A stretch of 64,000 nt of DNA from CAILZL01 sp049840395 (GTDB lineage Bacteria; Pseudomonadota; Gammaproteobacteria; Steroidobacterales; Steroidobacteraceae). The first letter of the stretch is position 1, and every line of letters starts with the position of its first letter. Position numbers and translations under genes: made by a program. The notes under the pieces are model-generated. The model saw nothing but the letters and a program-made list of their open reading frames with translations. It ran no database searches and was not told where the DNA came from. Shown here in pieces: positions 17,047 to 24,871 of this stretch. The stretch is from the NCBI GenBank assembly GCA_049840395.1, contig JASGLD010000002.1:124001-188000 (forward strand), in the 5' to 3' direction.

Positions 17047-17847
17047 GTGGAAGATTGGTTGAAAAATCCCGGTGCTCTGTTCGATGTGCGCGGCAAGCGC
17101 GCATTGGTAGTGGGTGCGACCGGTGCTTTCGGTTCGCTGGCTGCAAAAGTATTGGCGGGTGCGGGCGCCAAGCTGACCCTCACCGGTAGCAATGGCGAAG
17201 AACTGCAAGCCGTTGCCAATGAATGTCGTGCATTGAATGTCGAAGTGGAATTGGTAAAGCGTCGCGCCAATAGCGAAACCGATGCCAATATCATTGTTGA
17301 AGCGGCCGTCAGTCGTTTCGGCGGCATTGATATTCTGGTGGTCACCGCGGGCGTGAATGACGTTTCAATGATCGTCGACATGCAGCCGGAGCGCTTCGAG
17401 AAAGTGATGCAGGCCAATGTCAACGGTTCCTGGTTGATGGCCAAGGCGGCCGGCGCGCAGATGATCAAGCAGGGCGGTGGTGGCAAGGTGGTGCTGACTT
17501 CTTCGGCACGTGGCTTGCTCGGTCATCCTGCTGGTTACACCGCTTACTGTGCTTCGAAGTCTGCGGTAGATGGCATCACCAAAGCACTAGGTTGCGAATG
17601 GGGCAAGTACGGCATCACCGTGAATGCTATTGCGCCCACCGTGTTTCGCTCGCCATTGACTGCGTGGATGTTTGAAGACAATGAGAAGGCTAACACCGCG
17701 CGCAACGGGTTCTTAACTCGCGTACCGCTGGGACGTTTGGGTGAGCCATCGGATCTTGCCGGTCCATTGCTGTTTCTATGTTCTGCGGCATCTAACTTCT
17801 ATACCGGCCACATCCTGTATGCGGATGGTGGTTATACCGCGGGTTGA
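17047..17847 (+). CDS. SDR-family oxidoreductase
   Basis: 266 residues from a GTG start. Classical short-chain dehydrogenase: nucleotide motif VVGATGAFGSLAAKVL, NNAG-equivalent VTAGVND, catalytic Ser in VLTSSARG, YxxxK in YTAYCASK, and the closing ADGGYTAG. It probably oxidises a secondary alcohol with NAD(P)+. It is the third gene of the IclR-linked catabolic series, 47 bases behind the cupin, and is followed by a family A palindromic repeat. Confidence 0.9.
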   Translation: MEDWLKNPGALFDVRGKRALVVGATGAFGSLAAKVLAGAGAKLTLTGSNGEELQAVANECRALNVEVELVKRRANSETDANIIVEAAVSRFGGIDILVVTAGVNDVSMIVDMQPERFEKVMQANVNGSWLMAKAAGAQMIKQGGGGKVVLTSSARGLLGHPAGYTAYCASKSAVDGITKALGCEWGKYGITVNAIAPTVFRSPLTAWMFEDNEKANTARNGFLTRVPLGRLGEPSDLAGPLLFLCSAASNFYTGHILYADGGYTAG

Positions 17848-17872
17848 TTTGTGATGCTTCTTTGCAGCTTTC

Positions 17873-17965
17873 TGCCCCCACCCCAACCCTCCCCCGTGGA
17901 ACGGGGGAGGGGGCTGAGTTGTTCCTTACCCTCCCCCGCGAGCGGGGGAGGGCAGGGTGGGGGCA
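17873..17965. repeat. Family A palindromic repeat (two hairpins)
   Basis: G+C-rich inverted repeat: outer arms TGCCCCCACCC and GGGTGGGGGCA enclose two hairpins, each CCCTCCCCCG/CGGGGGAGGG with a 3-5 base loop. Other copies are at 21800 and 32090. It has no GTAGG head, unlike families B, C, E and F. Confidence 0.85.
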
Positions 17966-17984
17966 AACGTACGTGGTGCAGTAA

Positions 17985-19172
17985 ATGACCACCGTTGCCA
18001 TCATCGGCGCAGGCCTGTTGGGCCGCGGTATTGCCGGCGTGGTAGTGCGCGCAGGCTACTCAGTCACCCTGCATGATTCCTTTGCCGAGTCATTGCGCAG
18101 TGCCTATGAGCAAGTGAGCTCAATTGCACGCAGCGAAGGCGTAACTGTGCGTGCGGAAGCAGATCTGCAGCACGCAGTGGCTGATGCGGACATGGTGATC
18201 GAAGCAGTGATTGAGAATCTCGAACTCAAGCAGCAATTGTTTGAGCGTATGAGTCAGGCCAATACCAATGCCATTCTAATGAGCAATTCATCGGTACTGC
18301 CAATTGGGCAAATCGCTGCACGCGCTGCACAGCCACAACGTTGCGTGGGCACCCACTGGTGGAATCCTCCGCAGTTGATTCCGGTGGTGGAAGTCGTGAA
18401 AGGACCGCACACCAGTGAAGCGGTGATGCAACGCACCAGCGAATTTCTGACCCGTCTTGGTAAGACCGCTGTGCGCGTGGAACGCGATGTGCCGGGCTTT
18501 GTGGGCAATCGTCTGCAGCATGCGTTGTGGCGCGAAGCTCTGGCACTGGTGTCAGATGGCGTATGCAGCGCGGAGCAGGCGGATGAAACCATCGCACGCA
18601 GTCTGGGCGTGATCCTGGCGCAGCGCGGACCATTGGCTGAGATCAATCGTCTCGGGCCTGCCAGTGTGGCGCATGAGTTTGAGCAAGTTCTGCCGCAGAT
18701 CAACAGCGATGCGGCGCCGGCTAAGTTGTTGCGCGACAAAGTTGCGCGCAACGAATTGGGTGCAAAAAGCGGCCAAGGTTTTTTGAGCTGGCCCGCCGGC
18801 CAGCGCGAGCAAGTGGCGACGCAATTGCAACAACATGTGGAGAGCCGTTTGCGGGCTGGCTTTGTCGATGAAGATCGTGAGCCGGTGCTATCCATGGGTC
18901 AGGCAATCATTGCCAGACGTCTACAGGTGGCGTTATGGCGTGAAGCGATTGCCCTGGTGGCTGACGGCGTTTGCGATGCCAAGACGGTTGATCTGATGGC
19001 CTTGAACACCATCGGCTTGCGACTGGCGCAGATGAGTCCTATCACTAATGCGGATTACGTTGGCTTGGATCTGACGCTGGCTATTCATGAGGCGGTGTTG
19101 CCGAGTTTGAATGCCAGTGCTGAGGTGCCTGCATTGCTGCTGCATAAGGCTTGGATAGGTGAGGTGTTTTAG
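17985..19172 (+). CDS. 3-hydroxyacyl-CoA dehydrogenase family protein with duplicated C-terminal domain
   Basis: 395 residues. NAD-binding domain first (VAIIGAGLLGRGIAGVV; VIEAVIENLELKQQLFERM), catalytic His in GTHWWNPPQLIPVVEVV. Then two copies of the 3HCDH C-terminal helical domain: RLQHALWREALALVSDGV (about 170-265) and RLQVALWREAIALVADGV (about 305-390). Tandem C-terminal domains are known in some family members and remove the need for dimerisation. It oxidises a 3-hydroxy acid or its CoA ester to the 3-keto form, which suits the beta-keto acid cleavage enzyme encoded next. The carnitine-dehydrogenase branch is one possible relative; the real substrate is unknown. Confidence 0.88.
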   Translation: MTTVAIIGAGLLGRGIAGVVVRAGYSVTLHDSFAESLRSAYEQVSSIARSEGVTVRAEADLQHAVADADMVIEAVIENLELKQQLFERMSQANTNAILMSNSSVLPIGQIAARAAQPQRCVGTHWWNPPQLIPVVEVVKGPHTSEAVMQRTSEFLTRLGKTAVRVERDVPGFVGNRLQHALWREALALVSDGVCSAEQADETIARSLGVILAQRGPLAEINRLGPASVAHEFEQVLPQINSDAAPAKLLRDKVARNELGAKSGQGFLSWPAGQREQVATQLQQHVESRLRAGFVDEDREPVLSMGQAIIARRLQVALWREAIALVADGVCDAKTVDLMALNTIGLRLAQMSPITNADYVGLDLTLAIHEAVLPSLNASAEVPALLLHKAWIGEVF

Positions 19173-19175
19173 TGT

Positions 19176-19252
19176 GTAGGTTGGGCTGAGTCTGCGAAGC
19201 CCAACAATGTTTGTTGCCGAACGTTGGGCTTCGCAGACTCGGCCCAACCTAC
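19176..19252. repeat. Family B palindromic repeat (GTAGG-type)
   Basis: Long near-perfect inverted repeat: GTAGGTTGGGCTGAGTCTGC pairs with the matching segment ending CCCAACCTAC. Copies at 23838 and 28008. It sits just after a stop codon and may also act as a transcript-end hairpin. Confidence 0.85.
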
Positions 19253-19316
19253 GACTTGTCGAAGCATTTTATGGTCTTGTTTACAAAATGATTGAATCAG
19301 TCACACGAGAATTCTC

Positions 19317-20123
19317 ATGAGCGTTGTCATCACCGTCGCCCCCACCGGTCCCATCGCCACCAAGGCCGACAATCAATACCTGCCCACCAGTCCTGAAGAA
19401 ATTGCGGCCAATGTGCATGCCGCTTATCAAGCGGGCGCATCAGTCGCGCACATTCACTTGCGTGATGAGCAGCAACGACCGACCGCCGATTTGAACATTG
19501 CGCGTCGTACGATGGATCTGATTCAAGAGAAATGTCCCATCCTGATTCAGATGTCCACCGGTGTAGGTTTGTCCGTGCCCTACGAAGAGCGCGAGAAGTT
19601 GGTGGAATTGAAACCGCGTATGGCCACGCTTAATCCCTGCTCGATGAGCTTTGGTGAGGGTGAGTTTCTCAATCCACCGAAAGGCGTGCGCCGGCTCGCC
19701 GCGCGGATGCGCGAACTCAATGTGAAGCCGGAGCTGGAGATTTACGACACCGGCCATCTTGAAGCTTGCATGCGTTTGTATGAAGAAGGCCTGCTGGCCC
19801 TGCCATTGCAATTCAGCATTGTGCTGGGTGTGCGTGGCGGCGCGGCGGCGACGCCCGATAACTTGATTACCCTCGTGCGACGTCTGCCACCCGGTGCGAT
19901 CTGGCAGGTGATTGCCATCGGCAAGGCCAATCTGGAACTCACCGCGATTGCCCTGGCTTTAGGTGGCAATGCGCGCGCAGGTCTGGAAGACTGTCTGTTC
20001 ATACGCAAGGGCGTGTTGGCGCAGAATCTGGCGTTGGTGGAACGCACTGCGGCGCTGGCCAAGGCGTTGGATCTGCAGATCGCCGATGTGGCGGAGACGG
20101 AGAAGCGCCTGGCGTTGCCATAA
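19317..20123 (+). CDS. 3-keto-5-aminohexanoate cleavage family enzyme (BKACE)
   Basis: 268 residues. Matches the beta-keto acid cleavage enzymes, Zn-dependent TIM barrels that condense a beta-keto acid with acetyl-CoA and release acetoacetate plus a new CoA ester. Landmarks: VTVAPTGP-like start, zinc motif HIHLRDEQ, the active-site block MATLNPCSMSFGEGEFLNPP, and the closing GLEDCLFIRKG. Substrates in the family range from 3-keto-5-aminohexanoate to dehydrocarnitine. With a hydroxyacyl dehydrogenase just upstream, the two would oxidise then split a hydroxy acid. The lysine-fermentation partners of the classical enzyme are absent. Confidence 0.92.
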   Translation: MSVVITVAPTGPIATKADNQYLPTSPEEIAANVHAAYQAGASVAHIHLRDEQQRPTADLNIARRTMDLIQEKCPILIQMSTGVGLSVPYEEREKLVELKPRMATLNPCSMSFGEGEFLNPPKGVRRLAARMRELNVKPELEIYDTGHLEACMRLYEEGLLALPLQFSIVLGVRGGAAATPDNLITLVRRLPPGAIWQVIAIGKANLELTAIALALGGNARAGLEDCLFIRKGVLAQNLALVERTAALAKALDLQIADVAETEKRLALP

Positions 20124-20131
20124 AGAAGAGG

Positions 20132-20206
20132 CGGGCGTGACCATATTGACGATATGGCATGCCCCTACAACGCATGTACCGTAGGGGCGTAATTCATTAC
20201 GCCCGT
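20132..20206. repeat. Family E palindromic repeat (paired GTAGGGGCG hairpins)
   Basis: Two inverted hairpins: GCGGGCGTGACCATATTGACG...GCCCCTACAA followed by GTAGGGGCGTAATTCATTACGCCC. The left half is almost identical to the element at 24742, which lies inside a coding sequence. Confidence 0.8.
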
Positions 20207-20242
20207 CGGAACACGATCAACAACTTAGAGAACCGGTTATTC

Positions 20243-21772
20243 ATGTTTACCGACACGCTTACCAACCCGATATCAATCACAGGCGGTCGCGTTGCCGGTG
20301 TCATCAGCAAGGATGGCGCGCTGACGGTCTACAAAGGTATTCCTTTCGCTGCGCCACCTGTGGGTGTTTTGCGCTGGCGTGAGCCGCAACCGGTACAGCC
20401 CTGGGATGATGTGTTGATTGCCAATCAATATGGTCCCGCCTGCATGCAGCCCATGCACAGTCCCGATCACTTCATGGCGCAGTTCGGTTTTGCCGATGTG
20501 CCCGAATGCGGCATCAGCGAAAACTGTTTGTATCTCAATGTGTGGGCGCCGCGTAACGCCAAGAATTTGCCGGTGATCGTCTGGGCCTATGGCGGTGGTC
20601 ATCGTGTGGGCTCGGGTTCGCACCCGGTCAGCGATGGTTCGGCCTTGGCGAAGCTCGGCGCGGTGGTGGTATCGATCAACTATCGTCTGGGTGGTCTGGG
20701 TTATCTCGCCCATCCACTGTTGACTCAAGAGTCTGGTTTCTCCGGCAACTACGCCTGTCTGGATGTGATCGCTGCATTGAAGTGGGTGCAGCAGAACATC
20801 ACGGCTTTGGGAGGTAATGCCGATAACGTGACTGTGTTTGGTCAATCGGCTGGCGCGGCATTGATCAACATTATCATGGCGTCGCCGCTGGCCAAGCATG
20901 ACGGTAAGCCGTTATTTCATCGCGCCATCGTGCATAGCGCCGGTCGTTTCAAAGGCGGACCGATGGGTAATGCGCAATCGCTCATGCAGGCCGAGCAGGA
21001 TGGTGTGAAGTTTATTGACGCACTCGGCGCCAAGACCCTGGAAGAAATGCGCCTGCTGCCCGCCGACAAGTTCTATGGCGTGCCGCGCCAGTGGAATCCC
21101 ATCATCGACGGCCATGTGTTGCGTGAGCCGGTGCAAGCCGTGTTCGAACGCGGTGAGCAACTGCCTGTGTCCTTATTGGTTGGCTTTACGCGCGACGATG
21201 CCACGCCATTTCCCTTTGCCGAATGGCATACGCAAGCGGGCTTGCAGGAACACATCGACAAAGCCTGGAGCGGTAAAGCGGCGCGTTTGCAGGAACTCTA
21301 TCCCTTCAATGACGACGCCTCGGCCAAGCAGCAAAGTTACGCCATCCGTCGCGACATCAGTTTTGCCTATCAGTGTTGGCGCTTTGCCGAACTGCATCAG
21401 CAGACCAGTCATGCGCCGGTATATCTGTTCGAGTTTGCCAAGGCGCCGCCGCTGGATGTGCATCAATTCCACGGAGTGCAACCGACCGATGGTTATGGCG
21501 CGTATCACGGCGCCGAGTTGTACTATGTGTTCAATACCTTGCAGTGCAAGGCTTGGCCTTGGGATTCGGCTGATCAACGTTTGGCCGAGGCAGCCAGTCG
21601 CTACTGGGTGAACTTTAGCGCGCAGGGCAATCCTTCTGCGCAAGGTTTGCCTGTGTGGCCTGAGTTTAGTAAAGGCAAGCAGGCGATGATTCTGGATGCG
21701 AACCCGCATGCGGGTGCCGTGTCGAATCAGGCGCAGCTGGAGTTTTTTACTGATTTGTTTAATGCGAAGTAG
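20243..21772 (+). CDS. Type B carboxylesterase/lipase family protein
   Basis: 509 residues from the ATG after GAGAACCGG; the frame is open further upstream but that part runs into the family E repeat. Alpha/beta hydrolase of the carboxylesterase type: entry motif YKGIPFAAPPVG, oxyanion segment VWAYGGGH, nucleophile elbow FGQSAGAA, and catalytic His in YGAYHGAELYYVF. No signal peptide is visible, so it acts in the cytoplasm. It probably hydrolyses an ester feeding the adjacent oxidation and cleavage steps (inference). Confidence 0.88.
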   Translation: MFTDTLTNPISITGGRVAGVISKDGALTVYKGIPFAAPPVGVLRWREPQPVQPWDDVLIANQYGPACMQPMHSPDHFMAQFGFADVPECGISENCLYLNVWAPRNAKNLPVIVWAYGGGHRVGSGSHPVSDGSALAKLGAVVVSINYRLGGLGYLAHPLLTQESGFSGNYACLDVIAALKWVQQNITALGGNADNVTVFGQSAGAALINIIMASPLAKHDGKPLFHRAIVHSAGRFKGGPMGNAQSLMQAEQDGVKFIDALGAKTLEEMRLLPADKFYGVPRQWNPIIDGHVLREPVQAVFERGEQLPVSLLVGFTRDDATPFPFAEWHTQAGLQEHIDKAWSGKAARLQELYPFNDDASAKQQSYAIRRDISFAYQCWRFAELHQQTSHAPVYLFEFAKAPPLDVHQFHGVQPTDGYGAYHGAELYYVFNTLQCKAWPWDSADQRLAEAASRYWVNFSAQGNPSAQGLPVWPEFSKGKQAMILDANPHAGAVSNQAQLEFFTDLFNAK

Positions 21773-21799
21773 CTAATGATTTGGGTTACTAGTTTTAGT

Positions 21800-21912
21800 T
21801 GCCCCCACCCTAACCCTCCCCCGCAAGCGGAGGAGGGAACTCGGATCGCTTCCTTGTAGAGGGCACTCCTTATCCCCTCCCTCGCTTGCGGGGGAGGGTT
21901 AGGGTGGGGGCA
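21800..21912. repeat. Family A palindromic repeat (long form)
   Basis: TGCCCCCACCCTAACCCTCC at the left mirrors GGAGGGTTAGGGTGGGGGCA at the right, with a weaker internal hairpin. Same family as 17873 and 32090. It fills most of the gap between the esterase and amidohydrolase genes. Confidence 0.85.
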
Positions 21913-21982
21913 AGCAATATGGCACGCAATCCAAGTTCAATGCTCCGAGTAATTTTTATTTGATACCGCTCGCGGGGGAATC

Positions 21983-23254
21983 ATGTCGCTAACACTCTTC
22001 ACCAATGTCCGCATCTTCGACGGCACCGGCATGGATCTGTTTCCTGGCGAAGTGCTGGTGGAAGGCAATCGCATCAAAGCCGTTAGTAAGGCCGGCGAGC
22101 GCATTGATCGCACCGGCGCAGAAATTATTGACGGCGGTGGCGCCACATTAACGCCGGGCTTGATCGAATCGCATGCCCATCTGGGCTTCGGTGCAACGGT
22201 AGATCGCCGCTTCAAGTGGCGCGAACTGCAACCCGAACAACATATGCTGGTCACCGCCGAAGCCGGCAAGACCATGCTGGACTTCGGTTTCACCAGCGCT
22301 TACTCCGGTGGCGCGGCCAATGCCAAATTCGAAGTGGCGCTGCGTAAAGAATATGCCGAAGGTTGGCTGCCCGGCCCGCGTTTGAAGGCTTGTTCCTTCG
22401 AGCGCAGTGCCTCGGCTGGCGCGAAGAATGTATCGGGTGCTTACGCGGGTATCAGCGTGCGAGAGCCCGATGTGGAAGGCATCCGCAACTTCGTTACCGA
22501 GATGGTGGCGCTGGGCGTGGACTCAGTGAAGTTTGTGGTCACCGGTGAAAGCGCCGTGCGTCCCGGTACTTCGCGTGTACTGCAGTTCTACGATGAAGAA
22601 CTGGCTGCCGGTGCTGCGGTGGCTAAAGAAGCCGGTGTCTGGCTCAACGGTCACTGTCACTCTGCAGAGTCGGTGAAGATGGCGCTGAAGCATGGCTTCC
22701 GTGTGCTGTATCACTGCACCTGGGCCGATGAAGAAGCGCTGGACATGTTGGAAGCCAAGAAGGATTCGATCTTCGTCGCGCCCGGTCCTGGTGTGAACTA
22801 TGCGGCCATCTATGAAGCGGCGGACTACGGTATCACCCGCGAGATGGCCATCGAGCAGGAACAAGTGGAAACGCTGGAACGCGTCAGCCGCATCATGCCC
22901 GAGCTGCACAAGCGTGGCGTGCGTGTGTTGCCCGGCGGTGACTATGGTTTCCCTTGGAATCCCATCGGCAAGAATGCGCGCGACATGGAATTGTTCGTGA
23001 CCCACTTCGGCTTGTCGCCTAACGATGCTTTACGTGCCGCTACCAAACTCGGTGGCGAGATCATGGGCATGGGCGAGGAACTGGGCTTGATCAAAGCCGG
23101 TTACCTTGCCGACATTCTATTGGTGGATGGCGATCCGCTGAAGGACATCAAACTATTTCAGGATCGCAACAAGTTGCTGGCCGTGATGAAGGACGGCAAG
23201 TTCCATAAGAGCCCGCAGGCGCCGGTGCGCAAGTCACAAGCTGCGGCGGCCTGA
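21983..23254 (+). CDS. Amidohydrolase-family metal-dependent hydrolase
   Basis: 423 residues, a TIM-barrel amidohydrolase flanked by the small beta domain. Metal ligands: ESHAHLG (HxH, near residue 65), probable carbamylated Lys in SVKFVVTGES, paired His in NGHCHSAE and YHCTW, and Asp in LPGGDYGFPW. The C-terminal GYLADILLVDGDPLKDI is typical of imidazolonepropionase/prolidase-like members. A GGGGGAA ribosome site precedes the ATG. No signal peptide is seen. It probably opens a cyclic amide, lactone or peptide bond in the same pathway; the substrate is unknown. Confidence 0.9.
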   Translation: MSLTLFTNVRIFDGTGMDLFPGEVLVEGNRIKAVSKAGERIDRTGAEIIDGGGATLTPGLIESHAHLGFGATVDRRFKWRELQPEQHMLVTAEAGKTMLDFGFTSAYSGGAANAKFEVALRKEYAEGWLPGPRLKACSFERSASAGAKNVSGAYAGISVREPDVEGIRNFVTEMVALGVDSVKFVVTGESAVRPGTSRVLQFYDEELAAGAAVAKEAGVWLNGHCHSAESVKMALKHGFRVLYHCTWADEEALDMLEAKKDSIFVAPGPGVNYAAIYEAADYGITREMAIEQEQVETLERVSRIMPELHKRGVRVLPGGDYGFPWNPIGKNARDMELFVTHFGLSPNDALRAATKLGGEIMGMGEELGLIKAGYLADILLVDGDPLKDIKLFQDRNKLLAVMKDGKFHKSPQAPVRKSQAAAA

Positions 23255-23270
23255 GTAAGCATCATTAATG

Positions 23271-23300
23271 TTGTAGGACAGAACTGAGCTTGTCCTACAA
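23271..23300. repeat. Short TGTAGG-type hairpin (family F)
   Basis: Perfect 10-bp stem TTGTAGGACA/TGTCCTACAA around a 10-base loop, in the gap between the amidohydrolase and LRAT genes. Its ends (TGTAGG...CCTACA) match those of families B, C and E. Confidence 0.7.
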
Positions 23301-23389
23301 CAGAGCCGACGTCAGGATGTGGCGTTCGGCGATTCGTCGCAATGGCCTGCGGCGAGACACTGTACTCGTGGGAACAGAGGATGACTGTC

Positions 23390-23830
23390 ATGAGTACAAC
23401 AGTGGAATCAAAACAAGAATGGCTGATCGGCACACACCTGGTTACACCCCGTTTCGGCTATCAACATCACGGTATCTATATTGGTAGTGGCAAGGTGCTG
23501 CACTATGCGGGACTGTGCGAGTGGAATCACATCGGTCCAGTAGAGGAGATCGATTTGATTGCCTTTGCTGCCGGCCATGCGATTGAAGTCAGAGAACATC
23601 CCAAAGCGAAGTATTACGGCCACATCGCGGTAGCGCGGGCACGTTCGCGACTCGGTGAGCGTAGCTACAGTCTGCTAAAAAATAACTGCGAGCACTTCTG
23701 TACCTGGTGCATTGATGGCATCAGTTACAGCGATCAGGTGGCAGCACTACTGATGATGCCGGTTGAATTCACAACTCGTCTCATTACCTGGCTGCGTGGA
23801 GTATGGCCTCAGCGACTGCGGACGGCATGA
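23390..23830 (+). CDS. LRAT-domain (NlpC/P60-like) acyltransferase/hydrolase fold protein
   Basis: 146 residues; GAGG nine bases before this ATG supports the start (an ATG nine bases earlier abuts the site). The sequence fits the lecithin:retinol acyltransferase fold, a permuted NlpC/P60 thiol fold: catalytic His27 in QHHGIYIGSGKVLHYAG and Cys100 in LKNNCEHFCTWC. The C-terminus (about 112-135) is hydrophobic and may touch a membrane, as in eukaryotic relatives. Bacterial LRAT proteins are poorly characterised; phospholipid acyl transfer or hydrolysis is a guess. It ends the catabolic series and faces the M23 gene across a family B repeat. Confidence 0.85.
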   Translation: MSTTVESKQEWLIGTHLVTPRFGYQHHGIYIGSGKVLHYAGLCEWNHIGPVEEIDLIAFAAGHAIEVREHPKAKYYGHIAVARARSRLGERSYSLLKNNCEHFCTWCIDGISYSDQVAALLMMPVEFTTRLITWLRGVWPQRLRTA

Positions 23831-23837
23831 GTGACTT

Positions 23838-23919
23838 GTAGGTTGGGCTGAGTCCGCGAAGCCCAACATTTACACGACGAGCTGCGGATGTTGGGCTTCG
23901 CGGACTCAGTCCAACCTAC
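23838..23919. repeat. Family B palindromic repeat
   Basis: GTAGGTTGGGCTGAGTCCGC mirrors the right arm ending AGTCCAACCTAC. It lies between convergent genes and could serve as a terminator for both. Confidence 0.85.
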
Positions 23920-23929
23920 AAGAGCTGAA

Positions 23930-24871
23930 CTATTTTTGATTCAGGAACAACGCGGGATCGACCATCGCGCGATTCAGCGATACGCCGAAATGCAGATGCG
24001 GTCCGGTGACGCGTCCCGTAGCGCCCACCAAGCCAATCACTTCGCCGCGTTTCACTTTCTGCCCGATCTTCACGTCGATGCGACTGAGGTGGCAGTACAT
24101 GGTGGCCAGTCCCGAGCCGTGATCGATGAACACGGTGTTGCCATTGAAAAAGAACTCGCCTACTTCGGTGATGATGCCATCGGCGGGCGATTGAATCGGC
24201 GTGCCGGTGGCAGCGGGAATGTCCATGCCGCTATGCGGATTGCGCGCTTCGCCATTGAACACGCGACGGAAACCGAAGGTGGGGCTGGGTGTGCCCTTGA
24301 TGGGTTGCAGCAAGGTCATATCAGGCACCAACGAATCGGTGTACTGACTCAATGCGGCTTCGGTGCGTGCCGATTCGCCTTCGATGCGTTTCAGATCTTC
24401 TTCATTGGGATTGACCTGACGATCGTTGGTGATGGTCAGTTGTTGCGTGCGATATTTTTTATCGGTGACGACAAAGCTCAGCTCGGCCGTCTTGTTGCCT
24501 GGGCCATTGCTTTGCAGCTGCAGAGTCTGTTTGCCAGGTTTCGTAGCGAGTGGAATGCCCACCAAGGCCAGCCACTTGTCCTGCTGCTTGATCACACTGA
24601 CGCGATAGTTACCGTATTTGACGACGGGTGCGCTGTCGCTGGCGGGTAGGGGAATGATGGCAATGCCACCGGGCACACGGCTTTCGTTTGGTAACGCGTG
24701 AGCAGTGCCCAGTAGGGTCAGCATCAATAGTGGGATAAGGAGGGCGCGATAAATCTCGCCCCTACAAAAAACCTTGTAAGAACTGGATTCGCCATATTTG
24801 TAGGGGCGTGCCATATCGTCAATATGGTCACGCCCGCGCTGGCACACTACGTTAGTCATTTTGTTCATCAA
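23930..24871 (-). CDS. M23-family metallopeptidase with a repeat element in its N-terminus
   Basis: 313 residues. C-terminal peptidase_M23 (LytM) domain with zinc ligands HSGMD and GPHLHFG (about residues 210-305), preceded by an Ig-like linker region. Such enzymes cut peptidoglycan cross-links. The ATG overlaps the xseA stop (4 bases), so the genes are coupled. The true signal peptide core (ALLIPLLMLTLLGTAHA) begins only near residue 43; residues about 9-41 (CQRGRDHIDDMARPY... to ...CRGEIYRA) are translated from a family E palindromic repeat inserted in frame. Export may still work, with an unusually long N-region, or translation may start further in. Confidence 0.87.
   Translation of the reverse strand: MMNKMTNVVCQRGRDHIDDMARPYKYGESSSYKVFCRGEIYRALLIPLLMLTLLGTAHALPNESRVPGGIAIIPLPASDSAPVVKYGNYRVSVIKQQDKWLALVGIPLATKPGKQTLQLQSNGPGNKTAELSFVVTDKKYRTQQLTITNDRQVNPNEEDLKRIEGESARTEAALSQYTDSLVPDMTLLQPIKGTPSPTFGFRRVFNGEARNPHSGMDIPAATGTPIQSPADGIITEVGEFFFNGNTVFIDHGSGLATMYCHLSRIDVKIGQKVKRGEVIGLVGATGRVTGPHLHFGVSLNRAMVDPALFLNQK
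24742..24838. repeat. Family E palindromic repeat inside a coding sequence
   Basis: On the minus strand it reads GCGGGCGTGACCATATTGACG...GGCACGCCCCTACAAA, a spacer, then TTTGTAGGGGCGAGATTTATCGCGCCC. The left half matches the copy at 20132 except for one base (C for T). It keeps the M23 reading frame open. Confidence 0.8.
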
